Source of the DNA: Piscinibacter sp047602365
GTDB lineage: Bacteria; Pseudomonadota; Gammaproteobacteria; Burkholderiales; Burkholderiaceae_C
Direction: 5' to 3'
DNA length: 64,000 nt
Assembly (NCBI GenBank): GCA_047602365.1
Contig: JASGHM010000001.1
Location: forward strand, 1,178,001 to 1,242,000
This document shows, in pieces, positions 8,174-20,343 of the stretch. Position 1 is the stretch's first letter, and every line of letters begins with the position of its first letter. The notes under the pieces were generated by a model that had not been told where the DNA came from, made no database searches, and saw only the letters and a list, made by a program, of their open reading frames with translations. Position numbers and translations under genes: made by a program.

Positions 8174-9431
8174 TCAGAACACCGTGCCGTCGCTGTCGAT
8201 GGCCACCGGCGGAGCCCCGCCCGGCCGGCGCTCGGCGGCGATCTGCCGGCCCGCGGCCCAGCTGCCGCCTTCGAGGATGCAGGCCAGCGGCAGCACGGGC
8301 GCACCGAGTGCCGTGCGCACCGCCGGCGCGAGTTCGTCGAGCAGGCTCACCGTCAGCGCGCGCCACTCGATCACCCAGAGCTCGTCGGGCCGGCGCGGCC
8401 GTGCGGCGAAGGCGGGATCGCGCGGCACGAGCACGCCGGCGTCGAGCAGCAGCCCGCCGTTGCGGTACTCGGGCAGGCCGGTCAGCGCGTCCAGCCCGTC
8501 GACGCGCACGCCGGCCCACTCGAAGGGCTCGAGCAGCGAGTAGCTGAGCCACTGGCTGAGCTTGTGGAACGGCACCCAGCCGGCGCTCGGCCCTTCGCCG
8601 CCGGCGGCCGGATGCGGCCAGGCGTCGCCGACCGGAACGCCCTCGAAGCGCTGGCCGCTCGGCCAGATGCCGCTGAAGGCCTCGAGCAGCGCGCCGAGGA
8701 TGCGCGAGGCCTGCACCTGGTGGTGCAGCGGCGCCGGCTGCGGGTGGTGATGGCGCAGCCGCGGCGCGTGCGGGTGATGCGTCAGCGCATCGAACAGGTG
8801 GCCGGGCTGGCCGATCGAGGTGAAGGTCTGCGGCTGCGCGCGCAGCGCCTCGCCGAGGCGGTTCAGCAGCGCGGCGCGACCCTCGAGGCCAACCAGCGGG
8901 TTGTCGGCACGCACCTGGAAGATCTCGGCCAGCGCCTGCGCGTCGAGCTTGAGCAGAGCCGCCGCATCGACGCGGGTCGGGTCGCCCGCGTCCGACGAGA
9001 AGCGCCCGGCCAGGAAGGCGCGGAAGCTGGCCACGCCCAGGCCCTCGCTGCGCGCAAAGGCCTGGCCGCTCCCGGCCTCGTGATACCGCCAGTCGGGCCC
9101 GGCGCCGGCGTCGAGCAGCACGCTGACCAGCGCCAGGTCGATGCGCGCGCGTGCGACCGCGATGGTGCTGCGGCCGGCCAGCTTCGCATCGAGTTCGCCC
9201 TTGCGGTCGACACCACCGGCCTCGAAATGGCGCCAGCGGCTGTGGTAGGGAATCTTCAGCGCGGGAAAGCGCGAGCGGGTCAGCGTGGCAATGCGCTGCG
9301 CGACGGCGTCGAGCTTCGTGCGGTCGAGGGTGAAGTGTTCCGAGCGGCCCTCGCCGACGAAGGCAGCGATCGCCGCGCAGCGCGCGCGGATCGTCGCCGG
9401 GTCGCGCAACGTGCGGACGGCCGCGTCGATC

Positions 9432-9439
<8 letters not shown>
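8174..9439 (-). CDS. DUF1688 protein, URC4-type uracil catabolism
   Basis: A 421-residue cytosolic protein of the DUF1688 family. In the yeast Lachancea kluyveri the family member URC4 is needed for the URC route, which degrades uracil to urea and 3-hydroxypropionate; its exact reaction is not settled. Recognisable parts are the N-terminal RARCAAIAAFVGEGRSEHFT, the middle KIPYHSRWRHFEAGG and the C-terminal GLPEYRNGGLLLDAGVLVPR. Translation appears to start at a TTG (complement of 9437-9439) that overlaps the stop of the URC1-type gene by 8 bp, so the two products are translationally coupled. Pairing with URC1 makes the call strong. Confidence 0.88.
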
Positions 9440-10692
<1,253 letters not shown>

Positions 10693-10745
10693 GGATGCCT
10701 GCGGAAAACGTTGGGCGCAGCATAGCGCCGACATCGCACGCTGTG

Positions 10746-10761
10746 CGCAGGAATCGGGCCA
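10746..10761 (-). promoter_or_regulatory. Candidate sigma-54 promoter of the URC1-URC4 operon
   Basis: The minus strand reads TGGCCCGATTCCTGCG, against the RpoN consensus TGGCACG-N4-TTGCW. TGGC, CG and TGC are kept, and GG and GC are 10 bases apart. The predicted start near 10735 leaves a leader of about 42 nt before the ATG at 10692. Uracil is a nitrogen source, which suits RpoN/NtrC control. Confidence 0.5.
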
Positions 10762-10777
10762 GGCGGTTCAGCGCGGC

Positions 10778-11617
10778 TCAGCGGAAGCCGCGCACCGGCA
10801 TCTCCGCCGGCCGCTGCAGCCAGTTGCTGGGCAGCCAGCGCGAGCCTCCGTCGGCCAGGTGCAGCGTGTAGGCATGGCGCGAGCGCGCCGAGCGGTTCGG
10901 CGCGCTGTAGTGCGGCAGCGCTCCGTCGAAGCAGACCAGCGTGCCGGCCGGCACCTCCAGCGCCAGCGCCTCGTCGCCCGAGGGCCAGGGTGTCGCATCG
11001 AGCGGCTGCATGCGCACGCTGTCGCCTTCGCGCACGAAACGCTCGCGCAGCGGCCCGAGCTGGCCACCCGGCTGCACCCACAGGCAGCCGTTGTCGCGCG
11101 TCGCGTCTTCCAGCGCGAACCACAGGCCAAGCACCGGCCCGGGCTCGGCGTGCAGGAAGCTCGCATCCTGGTGCCAGCGCACCTCGCCGCCGATGGCCGG
11201 TTGCTTGAAGATGAACATCGACTGCCACAGCCGCGCATCGGCCAGGCCGAGGTCCTGCGCCAGCGCCGCCAGCCGCGGCTCGCGCGAGAAGCGTTCGAAC
11301 ACCGGGTCGAGGTCGTGCAGCGCGTGGCCGATCTTGTTGATCGACAGCGCCTTGGACTGGCGCAGGCGGCCATCGGCATCGAAGGCCTCCTCCTCGAAGA
11401 AGCAGCGCACCGCGGCGGCCGAACCGAGGAACCAGGCGTCGGCGGTGCGGCCCTGGTCCTGTGTCGAGAAGATGCCGGCGCCCTCGGCCGGATCGAAGCC
11501 CTCGACGATGGCCAGCGCACGCTCGCGGATCGCCGCCAGTGCGCTGTCGGGCTTGAAGCCTTCGAGCACGAGGTAGCCGTCGTCGCGGTAGCGGCGTTTC
11601 TGCGCGGGAGTCAGCAT
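10778..11617 (-). CDS. Phytanoyl-CoA dioxygenase-family Fe(II)/2-oxoglutarate oxygenase
   Basis: A 279-residue PhyH-family oxygenase, probably cytosolic. The iron-binding facial triad is visible: His149 and Asp151 in RWHQDASF and His236 in LPHYSAPNRS; an arginine in SARSRHAY could bind 2-oxoglutarate. The start MLTPAQKRRYRDDGYLVLEGF is typical of the family; an in-frame ATG at 11644 would add nine residues. The gene lies between the URC pair and a divergently transcribed TonB receptor, in a region otherwise devoted to nucleobase and nucleoside use. That raises the chance that its substrate is a pyrimidine, nucleoside or related metabolite, but nothing in the protein itself proves this. Confidence 0.82.
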   Translation of the reverse strand: MLTPAQKRRYRDDGYLVLEGFKPDSALAAIRERALAIVEGFDPAEGAGIFSTQDQGRTADAWFLGSAAAVRCFFEEEAFDADGRLRQSKALSINKIGHALHDLDPVFERFSREPRLAALAQDLGLADARLWQSMFIFKQPAIGGEVRWHQDASFLHAEPGPVLGLWFALEDATRDNGCLWVQPGGQLGPLRERFVREGDSVRMQPLDATPWPSGDEALALEVPAGTLVCFDGALPHYSAPNRSARSRHAYTLHLADGGSRWLPSNWLQRPAEMPVRGFR

Positions 11618-11654
11618 GGTCGTTGGCAGTTCGTGGGCCGCCATCTTCGCACCG

Positions 11655-11670
11655 TGGCACGGCGCTTGCG
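11655..11670 (+). promoter_or_regulatory. Sigma-54 promoter of the TonB receptor gene, near-perfect consensus
   Basis: TGGCACGGCGCTTGCG matches TGGCACG-N4-TTGC at every fixed position except the final W. The predicted start is near 11681, and AAGGAG (11701-11706) lies 5 bases before the ATG at 11712. This is the clearest RpoN site in the window. Confidence 0.75.
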
Positions 11671-11711
11671 TCGCGCCGCGGCCACCCCCAGACACCTTCC
11701 AAGGAGAGACC

Positions 11712-14010
<2,299 letters not shown>

Positions 14011-14036
<26 letters not shown>

Positions 14037-14988
14037 CCTGTTCGGCCTGAGCTGCTGGCTGGCGAGCGCCGTGGCGCTCGCCCAGCCGGCCGTCATCTAC
14101 GAACTGGGCGGCAAGGCCGACCGCTCCTTCAACCAGGCCGCCTACGAAGGCGCCGAGGCCTGGAAGCGCAAGACCGGCAAGCCCTACCTGGAGTTCGAGA
14201 TCGCCAACGCCGCGCAGCGCGAGCTGGCGGCGCGGCGTTTCGCCGAGCGTGGCGCCGACCCGGTGGTCGGCATCGGTTTCCCGCAGGCCTCGACGATCGA
14301 CAAGGTCGCGCGCGAGTTCCCCAAGACGCGCTTCGCGATCGTCGACGCGGCGGTCGCGCAACCCAACGTGCAGAGCTTCCTGTACCGCGAGCACGAAGGT
14401 GCGTTCCTGGTCGGCATCATGGCGGCGATGGCGAGCAAGACCGGCAAGGTCGGCTTCGTCGGCGCGCAGGACATCCCGCTGGTGCGCAAGTTCCTCTGCG
14501 GCTACGAGCAGGGCGCGAAGCACGCCAATCCGAAGGTCGAGTTGCTGTCGGCGATGACCGGCACCACCGGCGCCGCCTGGACCGACCCGGCGCGCGGCGC
14601 CGAGCTGGCGAAGAACCAGCTCGCCCAGGGCGTCGACGTGGTGTTCGCCGCCGCCGGCACCACCGGGCTGGGCGTCATGCAGGCCACGCGCGACGCCGGC
14701 AAGCTGGCGATCGGCGTCGACAGCAACCAGAACCACCTGCACCCGGGCTTCATCCTGACCTCGCTGGTCAAGCGCGTCGACCTGGCGGTGCTGCAGGCCT
14801 TCGATGGCGTGCAGCCCGGCGTCACCACGCTGGGACTGAAGGAGGGCGCGCTGGATGTCGCGATCGACGAGCACAACGCGAAGCTGGTGACGCCGGCGAT
14901 GAAGCAGCGTGTCGAGGCGGCGCGCGCCGACATCGTCGCTGGCCGGCTGAAGGTGATCGACTACACGGTGGCCAACGCCTGCCGGTGA
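14011..14988 (+). CDS. BMP-family (PnrA/TmpC-like) nucleoside-binding protein, first copy
   Basis: Periplasmic binding protein of 325 residues with a signal peptide ending ALA-QPAV. The BMP fold is recognised by YELGGKADRSFNQAAYEGAE and AIGVDSNQNHLHPG. It is closely similar along its whole length to the protein encoded at 16644-17612. The reading frame opens at GTG 14011 and overlaps the receptor gene by 26 bp; GTG 14023, preceded by GGGGT, is an equally good start. No permease or ATPase follows, so it presumably feeds the transporter encoded at 17.6-21.3 kb. Known relatives bind purine nucleosides. Confidence 0.9.
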
Positions 14989-15525
14989 TCGACGCCGACG
15001 GGCTGCCTGCGGCCCTGAGCGGCCGTTCCTTTGGCTGCTTTCGTGCCTGGCGTGAGTGCATCGCGGCAGGCGCTGCCCGCTGGGGGCTCATGCGGTGGCG
15101 GTCGGCCTTGCAGGCCGACTGCACTGCATCTCGCCAGGGTCTGCCAACTCACTTCTTTCCTCATCGTTAACAACCCAGTCATTACAACCCTCCCCACCTC
15201 GCTTTCGTACCAATCGAAGTGCGAAGTCACCAGCAGTTTCTGCACGGGCCACCACCGTTCAGCAAGGTGCGTGCGGGCAGGCTGGAGCGCGCCTGTTCGG
15301 CGCTGAGCAGCGCAGGGCTTGCGGCAGGCGCGCGGTAGCGCGCTTCGTAGACTGACTTGCAGCCGTCTGTCTGAGCGTAGCGAACGCAGTGAGCGCAGCG
15401 AGTTGGGCGGCCTGCCGCGAGACCGAGCAGCCAGGGCAGCGGCCCTCACCCCTGCGCTTGCCCCCTCACTTCAGCTCAGGGCGGCAAGGCGACTCCGGCC
15501 GTGTGCGAGCGACCGCAAAGGCACA
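14989..15525. other. 537-bp gene-free stretch between two convergent genes
   Basis: No open frame here looks like a known protein. The segment 15140-15250 is noticeably richer in A and T than its surroundings (for example TCATCGTTAACAACCCAGTC). From about 15290 the sequence is dominated by GCG/AGCG steps and contains the dyad repeat at 15371-15408. Short frames on both strands lack ribosome sites and family matches. It could hold terminators for the two converging genes, a small RNA, or the remains of a transferred piece of DNA. Confidence 0.5.
15371..15408. repeat. Intergenic AGCG-rich dyad repeat (REP-like)
   Basis: The stretch consists of overlapping AGCGtAGCG, AACGC and AGTGAGCGCAGCGAG blocks, so that one strand reads as repeated Ser-Glu-Arg and the other as repeated Ser-Leu-Arg. 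From memory, closely similar runs recur between genes in many Burkholderiales, as REP-type palindromic repeats do. Only this copy is in the window. Confidence 0.4.
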
Positions 15526-16563
15526 TCAGGCGCCGCCCAGCGGCCAGGCGAGCAGCGCCTCGCGCGCCGTCGCCTTGCTGTCCTCGTCGAGGAAGGAATG
15601 GGCCAGCGCCTCCAGCCCCATGCGCCGCAGGTCGGCTTCGGTCAACGGCGTCTCGCGCAGCAGCGTGGTCGCCTCGCCGCTGTGCGTGACCTGCGACATC
15701 AGGCGGTTGTCGGTCTGAAACGACAGGCTGATGCCGGCGCGCCACAGCGCAGTGATAGGGTGCGTGGCGACCGACGCGGCCGCGCCGGTGTGCACGTTGC
15801 TCGTCGGGCAGACCTCGAGGTGCACGCCGCTCGCCCGCACCGCCTCGAACAGCGCCGCATCGCCATCGGGTGCCAGCGCATCGACCAGGCGCACACCGTG
15901 GCCGATGCGGCGCGCGCCGAGCCGCACCGCCTCCAGCACACGGGCCGCCGCATCGGCCTCGCCGGCATGCAGGGTCAGCGCGACGCCGCCGTCCAGCGCG
16001 ATGCGCAGCGCGCTGGCGTGCTCGCCCGGCGGGTGGCCGAACTCGGCGCCGGCGAGGTCGAAGCCGACCACGCCGATCTCGCGGTAGCGCACCGCCAGCG
16101 CAGCGACACGCTCGCTTTCGGCGACGTCGAGGTGGCGCATCGCGCACAGGATCAGCCCGGTGGGCAGGGCGCTGCGCGCGAGGCCCTCGAGCAGCGCCTC
16201 GATCGCCGCTTCGGGCGGCACGCCGAAGGGCTCGAACAGCAGCGGCGCGATGCGGAACTCGGCCAGCACCGCACCGTCGAGCCGGGCATCCTCGGCGGCC
16301 TCGAAGGCGATCCGGGCCAGGCCGTGTGGCGTGGCCATCGCCGCGACCGTCAGCGCGAAGCCACGCAGGTACTCGACCAGGCTGCCGGCATGGGCGCGGG
16401 CGTCGAACCAGCGCTGCAGCGCCGCCACGTCGGGCGCCGGGCAGGCCATGCCACGCTCATGCAGCAGCTCGAACAGCGTCGCCGGCCGCAGGCTGCCGTC
16501 GAGGTGGTCGTGCAGCACGACCTTGGGCATGCTGCGCAGGCGCTCGTCGAGGGCATCAGGCAT
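15526..16563 (-). CDS. add: Adenosine deaminase
   Basis: Converts (deoxy)adenosine to (deoxy)inosine and ammonia in the cytosol. The 345-residue protein has the family length and order: the zinc histidines in LHDHLDGSLRP (His18, His20), LTLHAGEAD with the third zinc His and the catalytic Glu, RIGHG, CPTSNVHTG, and FQTDNRLMS carrying the zinc Asp. The second Asp of the classical TDD motif is Asn, as in the TDN-type branch of deaminases. Divergent from the nucleoside-binding protein gene; a TAGCAT box six bases before the ATG suggests a nearly leaderless transcript. Its product inosine would feed the phosphorylase encoded at 21.7 kb. Confidence 0.93.
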   Translation of the reverse strand: MPDALDERLRSMPKVVLHDHLDGSLRPATLFELLHERGMACPAPDVAALQRWFDARAHAGSLVEYLRGFALTVAAMATPHGLARIAFEAAEDARLDGAVLAEFRIAPLLFEPFGVPPEAAIEALLEGLARSALPTGLILCAMRHLDVAESERVAALAVRYREIGVVGFDLAGAEFGHPPGEHASALRIALDGGVALTLHAGEADAAARVLEAVRLGARRIGHGVRLVDALAPDGDAALFEAVRASGVHLEVCPTSNVHTGAAASVATHPITALWRAGISLSFQTDNRLMSQVTHSGEATTLLRETPLTEADLRRMGLEALAHSFLDEDSKATAREALLAWPLGGA

Positions 16564-16569
16564 CGGCGC

Positions 16570-16575
16570 ATGCTA
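16570..16575 (-). promoter_or_regulatory. -10-like box for a possibly leaderless add transcript
   Basis: The minus strand reads TAGCAT, six bases, then the ATG of add. Transcription would then begin at or next to the start codon, and there is no Shine-Dalgarno sequence. A -35 box is not obvious, so this is tentative. Confidence 0.35.
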
Positions 16576-16578
16576 GCG

Positions 16579-16594
16579 CGGCGCGCCTCTTGCT
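16579..16594 (+). promoter_or_regulatory. Candidate sigma-54 promoter of the first nucleoside ABC operon
   Basis: CGGCGCGCCTCTTGCT keeps GGC, CG, TTGC and the final W of the RpoN consensus with correct spacing. It is nearly identical to the element in front of the second nucleoside ABC operon (42032-42047), including the unconstrained CCTC. The predicted start is near 16605, 39 bases before the ATG. A TATCCT at 16594-16599 is a competing sigma-70 -10 box. Confidence 0.5.
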
Positions 16595-16643
16595 ATCCTG
16601 CGCGCGGGCTTTGCGTGCCGCCCGCACGAAAGGGAAACCACCG

Positions 16644-17612
16644 ATGAACACCCCGCTTCTTGCCGCTGCCGCGCTGCTCGCCGCCAGCGTGGGCGCCCAT
16701 GCCCAGCCGGCCATCGTCTACGACATGGGCGGCAAGTTCGACAAGTCCTTCAACGAGGCGGCCTATGCCGGCGCCGAGCGCTGGAAGAAGGACAGCGGCA
16801 AGCCCTACCTCGACTTCGAGATCGCCAACGAGGCGCAGCGCGAGCAGGCGATGCGGCGCATGGCCGGCCGTGGCGCCAACCCGGTGATCGGCGTCGGTTT
16901 TTCGCAGGCCACCAGCGTCGAGAAGGTGGCCAAGGAGTTCCCGAAGCAGCAGTTCGTCGTCATCGACGGCGTCGTCAAGGCGCCCAACGTCGCCTCGGTG
17001 GTGTTCAAGGAACACGAGGGCAGCTTCCTGGTCGGCATGATGGCCGCGATGGCCAGCAAGAGCGGCAAGGTCGGCTTCGTCGGCGGCATGGACATCCCGC
17101 TGATCCGCCGCTTCCAGTGCGGCTACGAGCAGGGCGCGAAGTACGCCAACCCGAAGGTCGAGCTGATGGCGGCGATGACGGGCACCACACCGGCCGCCTG
17201 GAGCGACCCGGCGCGCGGCGGCGAGCTGGCCAAGTCGCAGTTCGCCAAGGGCGTCGACGTGGTCTTCGCCGCCGCCGGCGGCAGCGGCGTCGGCGTCTAC
17301 CAGGCCGCCAAGGACGCCGGCAAGCTGGCGATCGGCGTCGACAGCAACCAGAACCACCTGCACCCCGGCACCATGCTGACCTCGATGGTCAAGCGCATCG
17401 ACGTGGCGGTCTACAACGCCGCCCAGCAGGTGACGCCGGGGCTGACCGTGCTCGGCCTGAAGGAAGGCGGCGTCGACTACGCACTCGACCAGTACAACGA
17501 GAAGCTGGTGCCGGCCGAGATGAAGAAGAAGGTCGACGCGGCGAAGGCGGACATCATCGCCGGCCGCATCAAGGTGGTCGACTACATGGCGAACAACGCC
17601 TGCAGCTTCTGA
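16644..17612 (+). CDS. BMP-family (PnrA/TmpC-like) nucleoside-binding protein, second copy
   Basis: Periplasmic receptor of the ABC importer encoded just downstream, 322 residues with a Sec signal (AASVGAHA-QPAI). Fold markers are YDMGGKFDKSFNEAAYAGAE, GYEQGAKYANPKVE and IGVDSNQNHLHPG. AAAGGGA at 16629-16635 is the ribosome site for the ATG at 16644. Its stop overlaps the ATPase start (TGATG). Close paralogue of the protein at 14011-14988, probably from local duplication. The purine-nucleoside specificity is inferred from family members and from the deaminase and phosphorylase genes around it. Confidence 0.92.
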   Translation: MNTPLLAAAALLAASVGAHAQPAIVYDMGGKFDKSFNEAAYAGAERWKKDSGKPYLDFEIANEAQREQAMRRMAGRGANPVIGVGFSQATSVEKVAKEFPKQQFVVIDGVVKAPNVASVVFKEHEGSFLVGMMAAMASKSGKVGFVGGMDIPLIRRFQCGYEQGAKYANPKVELMAAMTGTTPAAWSDPARGGELAKSQFAKGVDVVFAAAGGSGVGVYQAAKDAGKLAIGVDSNQNHLHPGTMLTSMVKRIDVAVYNAAQQVTPGLTVLGLKEGGVDYALDQYNEKLVPAEMKKKVDAAKADIIAGRIKVVDYMANNACSF

Positions 17613-19216
17613 TGACAACCCCCAGGCCGCCGGTGCTCACCCCGCGGGGGGCGCCGGCCTTGCCCCTCCCCGGCTCCTCCGCTGCGGCCGCCGTGGCGAT
17701 GCGCGGCATCGCCAAGCGCTTCGGCGCCGTGCAGGCCAATGACGCCGTCGACCTGACGGTGGCGGCCGGCACCATCCACGGCATCGTCGGCGAGAACGGT
17801 GCCGGCAAGAGCACGCTGATGTCGGTGCTGTACGGCTTCCACGAGGCCGACGCCGGCACGATCGCCATCGATGGCCGCAGCGTGCGCATCCGCAGTTCGC
17901 GCGACGCGATCGCGCTGGGCATCGGCATGGTTCACCAGCACTTCATGCTGGTCGAGCCGTTCAGCGCGCTCGACAACATCCTGCTCGGCGCCGAGCCGCA
18001 TTGGCTGCTGAAGCACTCGCGCGCGCAGCTGCGCCGCGAGCTCGAGACGCTGATGCACGACACCGGCCTGCAGGTGCGGCTGGACGTCGCCGTCGAGGAA
18101 CTGCCGGTCGGCGAACGCCAGCGGCTGGAGATCCTCAAGGCGCTGGTGCGCGGCGCGCGTTTCCTGATCCTCGACGAGCCGACCGCCGTGCTGACGCCGC
18201 AGGAGACCGAGCAGCTGTTCGTCACGCTGCGAGGCCTGCGCGAGCGCGGCACGACGGTCCTGCTGATCACCCACAAGCTGAAGGAGATCGTCGCGCTGTG
18301 CGACCGGGTCACGGTGATGCGCGCCGGCCGCGTGGTGCTCGACTGCACGATCGCCGAGACCGATGTCGACGCGCTGGCGCAGGCCATGGTCGGCCGCCGT
18401 GTGCAGCTCGGCCGCGGCGAGGGCACGACGGCGGCCGCGCCCGGCCCGGTGCTGCTGCAGGCGCAGGACCTCGCCTGGCGCGATGCGCTGGGCGTGGCGC
18501 GGCTGGCTGGCGTGTCGCTGGCGCTGCACGGCGGCGAGATCGTCGGCGTCGCCGGCGTGTCCGGCAACGGCCAGAGCGAACTGCTCGACGCGCTGGCCGG
18601 CCTGCTGACGCCCGAGCGTGGCGAGCTGCAGCTCGGCGCGCGCCGCTTCACGCCGGCGCAGTGGCTGGACCCGGCCACCGCGCGCACGCTCGGCCTCGCC
18701 CATGTGCCGGAAGACCGCCACCGGCGCGGCCTGGTGCTGCCCTTCGTGGCCTGGGAGTCGGCCGCACTCGGCCACCAGCGCGACGGGCGCTACGACCGCG
18801 GTGCACGCCTGGACCGCAGGGCGATGCGCGGCGACTGCGCGTCGATGATGGCCGACTACGACGTGCGCCCGCCCGACCCGGATCTGCGCAGCGCCAAGTT
18901 CTCCGGCGGCAACCAGCAGAAGCTGGTGCTGGCGCGCGAGGCGCTGCCGGCGCCCACCGTGCTGCTGGTCGGCCAGCCGACCCGCGGCGTCGACATCGGC
19001 GCGATCGAGTTCATCCACGGCCGCCTGCGGGCGATGCGCGAGGCCGGGCGTGCGGTGCTGCTGGTGTCCTCTGAACTCGACGAGATCCTCGCGCTGGCCG
19101 ACCGCGTGATCGTGATGGCCGGTGGCCGCATTGCCGGCGAGCTGGCGATCGCCGAATGCAGCGAGACGGCGCTGGGCCGCTTGATGGGCAGCGGTGCAGC
19201 GCAGGAGGCCGCGTGA
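17612..19216 (+). CDS. Nucleoside-type ABC transporter ATPase with two ATPase domains
   Basis: A 534-residue ATPase of the sugar/nucleoside (CUT2-like, NupA/BmpB) type with two fused ATPase domains. The first, from about residue 30, has the Walker A GENGAGKST, a Q-loop MVHQHFM and a degenerate signature PVGERQR. The second, from about residue 285, has an altered P-loop (GVSGNGQSE) and the signature FSGGNQQK. This degenerate pairing is normal for the family. The first 28 residues are Pro/Ala-rich and may not be needed; an in-frame ATG lies at 17699. The gene overlaps both neighbours and couples the binding protein to the permeases. Confidence 0.92.
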   Translation: MTTPRPPVLTPRGAPALPLPGSSAAAAVAMRGIAKRFGAVQANDAVDLTVAAGTIHGIVGENGAGKSTLMSVLYGFHEADAGTIAIDGRSVRIRSSRDAIALGIGMVHQHFMLVEPFSALDNILLGAEPHWLLKHSRAQLRRELETLMHDTGLQVRLDVAVEELPVGERQRLEILKALVRGARFLILDEPTAVLTPQETEQLFVTLRGLRERGTTVLLITHKLKEIVALCDRVTVMRAGRVVLDCTIAETDVDALAQAMVGRRVQLGRGEGTTAAAPGPVLLQAQDLAWRDALGVARLAGVSLALHGGEIVGVAGVSGNGQSELLDALAGLLTPERGELQLGARRFTPAQWLDPATARTLGLAHVPEDRHRRGLVLPFVAWESAALGHQRDGRYDRGARLDRRAMRGDCASMMADYDVRPPDPDLRSAKFSGGNQQKLVLAREALPAPTVLLVGQPTRGVDIGAIEFIHGRLRAMREAGRAVLLVSSELDEILALADRVIVMAGGRIAGELAIAECSETALGRLMGSGAAQEAA

Positions 19217-20343
19217 GCGTCTCGACGGACGACATGCCGCGCTGGCTCGACCTGGTCGTGCTGCCGGCGGTCAACCTGGCAATGGCCTTGTTCGTCGCCG
19301 GCGTGGTGGTGTGGATCGTCGGGCTGGACCCGGCGCAGGCGATCGTGCTGCTGGTCAAGGGCGCGTTCGGCAGCCGCCTCGGCCTCAGCTACACGCTGTA
19401 CTACGCGACGACCTTCGTCTTCACCGGCCTGGCGGTGGCGATCGCCTTCCATGCCGGGCTGTTCAACATCGGCGGCGAGGGCCAGGCGATGCTCGGTGGC
19501 ATCGGCACCGCGCTGGTCGCGCTGTGGCTGGGCGACTCGATGCCGGCCTGGGTCGTGCTGCCGGCGATGGTGCTGGCCGCCGCCACCTTCGGCCTGGCCT
19601 GGGGCGCACTGCCCGGCGCACTGGCCGCCTGGCGCGGCAGCCACACGGTGATCAGCACCATCATGTTCAACTTCATCGCCTCGGCGCTGCTGTCCTGGCT
19701 GCTCGTGCATGTGCTGAAGGAGCCGGGCAACATGACGGTGGAAAGCCGCGCCTTCGGCGCCGCCGCGAAGATGCCCGGCATCCACGAGATGCTGGCGGCG
19801 CTGGGCGTCGACTGGCCGGCCTCGCCGCTGAACCTCAGCCTGCTGATCGCCATCGCGGCGGGCCTCGCCACCTGGTGGCTGCTGTGGCACACGCGGCAGG
19901 GCTACGAACTGCGCGCCGTCGGCCACGCGCCGGAGGCGGCGCGCTACGCCGGCATCCGGCCACGCGCGCAGATCATCGTCGCGATGGGCCTGTCCGGCGC
20001 GATGGCCGGGCTGCTCGGCATCAACGAAGTCGCCGGCGTGCATGGTCGGCTGCTGCTCGACTACGTGGTCGGCGCCGGCTTCGCCGGCATCGCGGTGTCG
20101 CTGATCGGGCGCAACCACCCGCTGGGCATCGCGATGGCGTCGCTGCTGTTCGGCGCGCTCTACCAGGGTGGCGCCGAACTGGCCTTCGAGCTGCCCGGCT
20201 TCAGCCGCGACATGATCATCACGCTGCAGGGGCTGATCGTGCTGTTCGCCGGCGCGATGTCGCAGGTCGCTGCGCCGCTGCTGGCACGCCTGTGGATGCG
20301 CGCGCAGCGGCCGCGCCCGGTGGCCGGAGCGGCCCATGGATGA
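19213..20343 (+). CDS. Nucleoside-type ABC transporter permease, first subunit
   Basis: Inner-membrane protein of 376 residues with about ten hydrophobic segments, of the BPD_transp_2 family that pairs with BMP receptors. The signature loop FHAGLFNIGGEGQAMLGG is present, as is RAVGHAPEAARYAGI, typical of the cytoplasmic coupling region. Translation starts at GTG overlapping the ATPase stop (GTGA) and ends 8 bp inside the next permease gene. The complex is a heterodimer with the following protein. Confidence 0.92.
   Translation: MSVSTDDMPRWLDLVVLPAVNLAMALFVAGVVVWIVGLDPAQAIVLLVKGAFGSRLGLSYTLYYATTFVFTGLAVAIAFHAGLFNIGGEGQAMLGGIGTALVALWLGDSMPAWVVLPAMVLAAATFGLAWGALPGALAAWRGSHTVISTIMFNFIASALLSWLLVHVLKEPGNMTVESRAFGAAAKMPGIHEMLAALGVDWPASPLNLSLLIAIAAGLATWWLLWHTRQGYELRAVGHAPEAARYAGIRPRAQIIVAMGLSGAMAGLLGINEVAGVHGRLLLDYVVGAGFAGIAVSLIGRNHPLGIAMASLLFGALYQGGAELAFELPGFSRDMIITLQGLIVLFAGAMSQVAAPLLARLWMRAQRPRPVAGAAHG

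Noticed and set aside
14961..15449. A 162-codon minus-strand frame in the gap before add
   Set aside because: No ribosome site, no family resemblance, and part of it is the AGCG repeat read as Ser-Leu-Arg.
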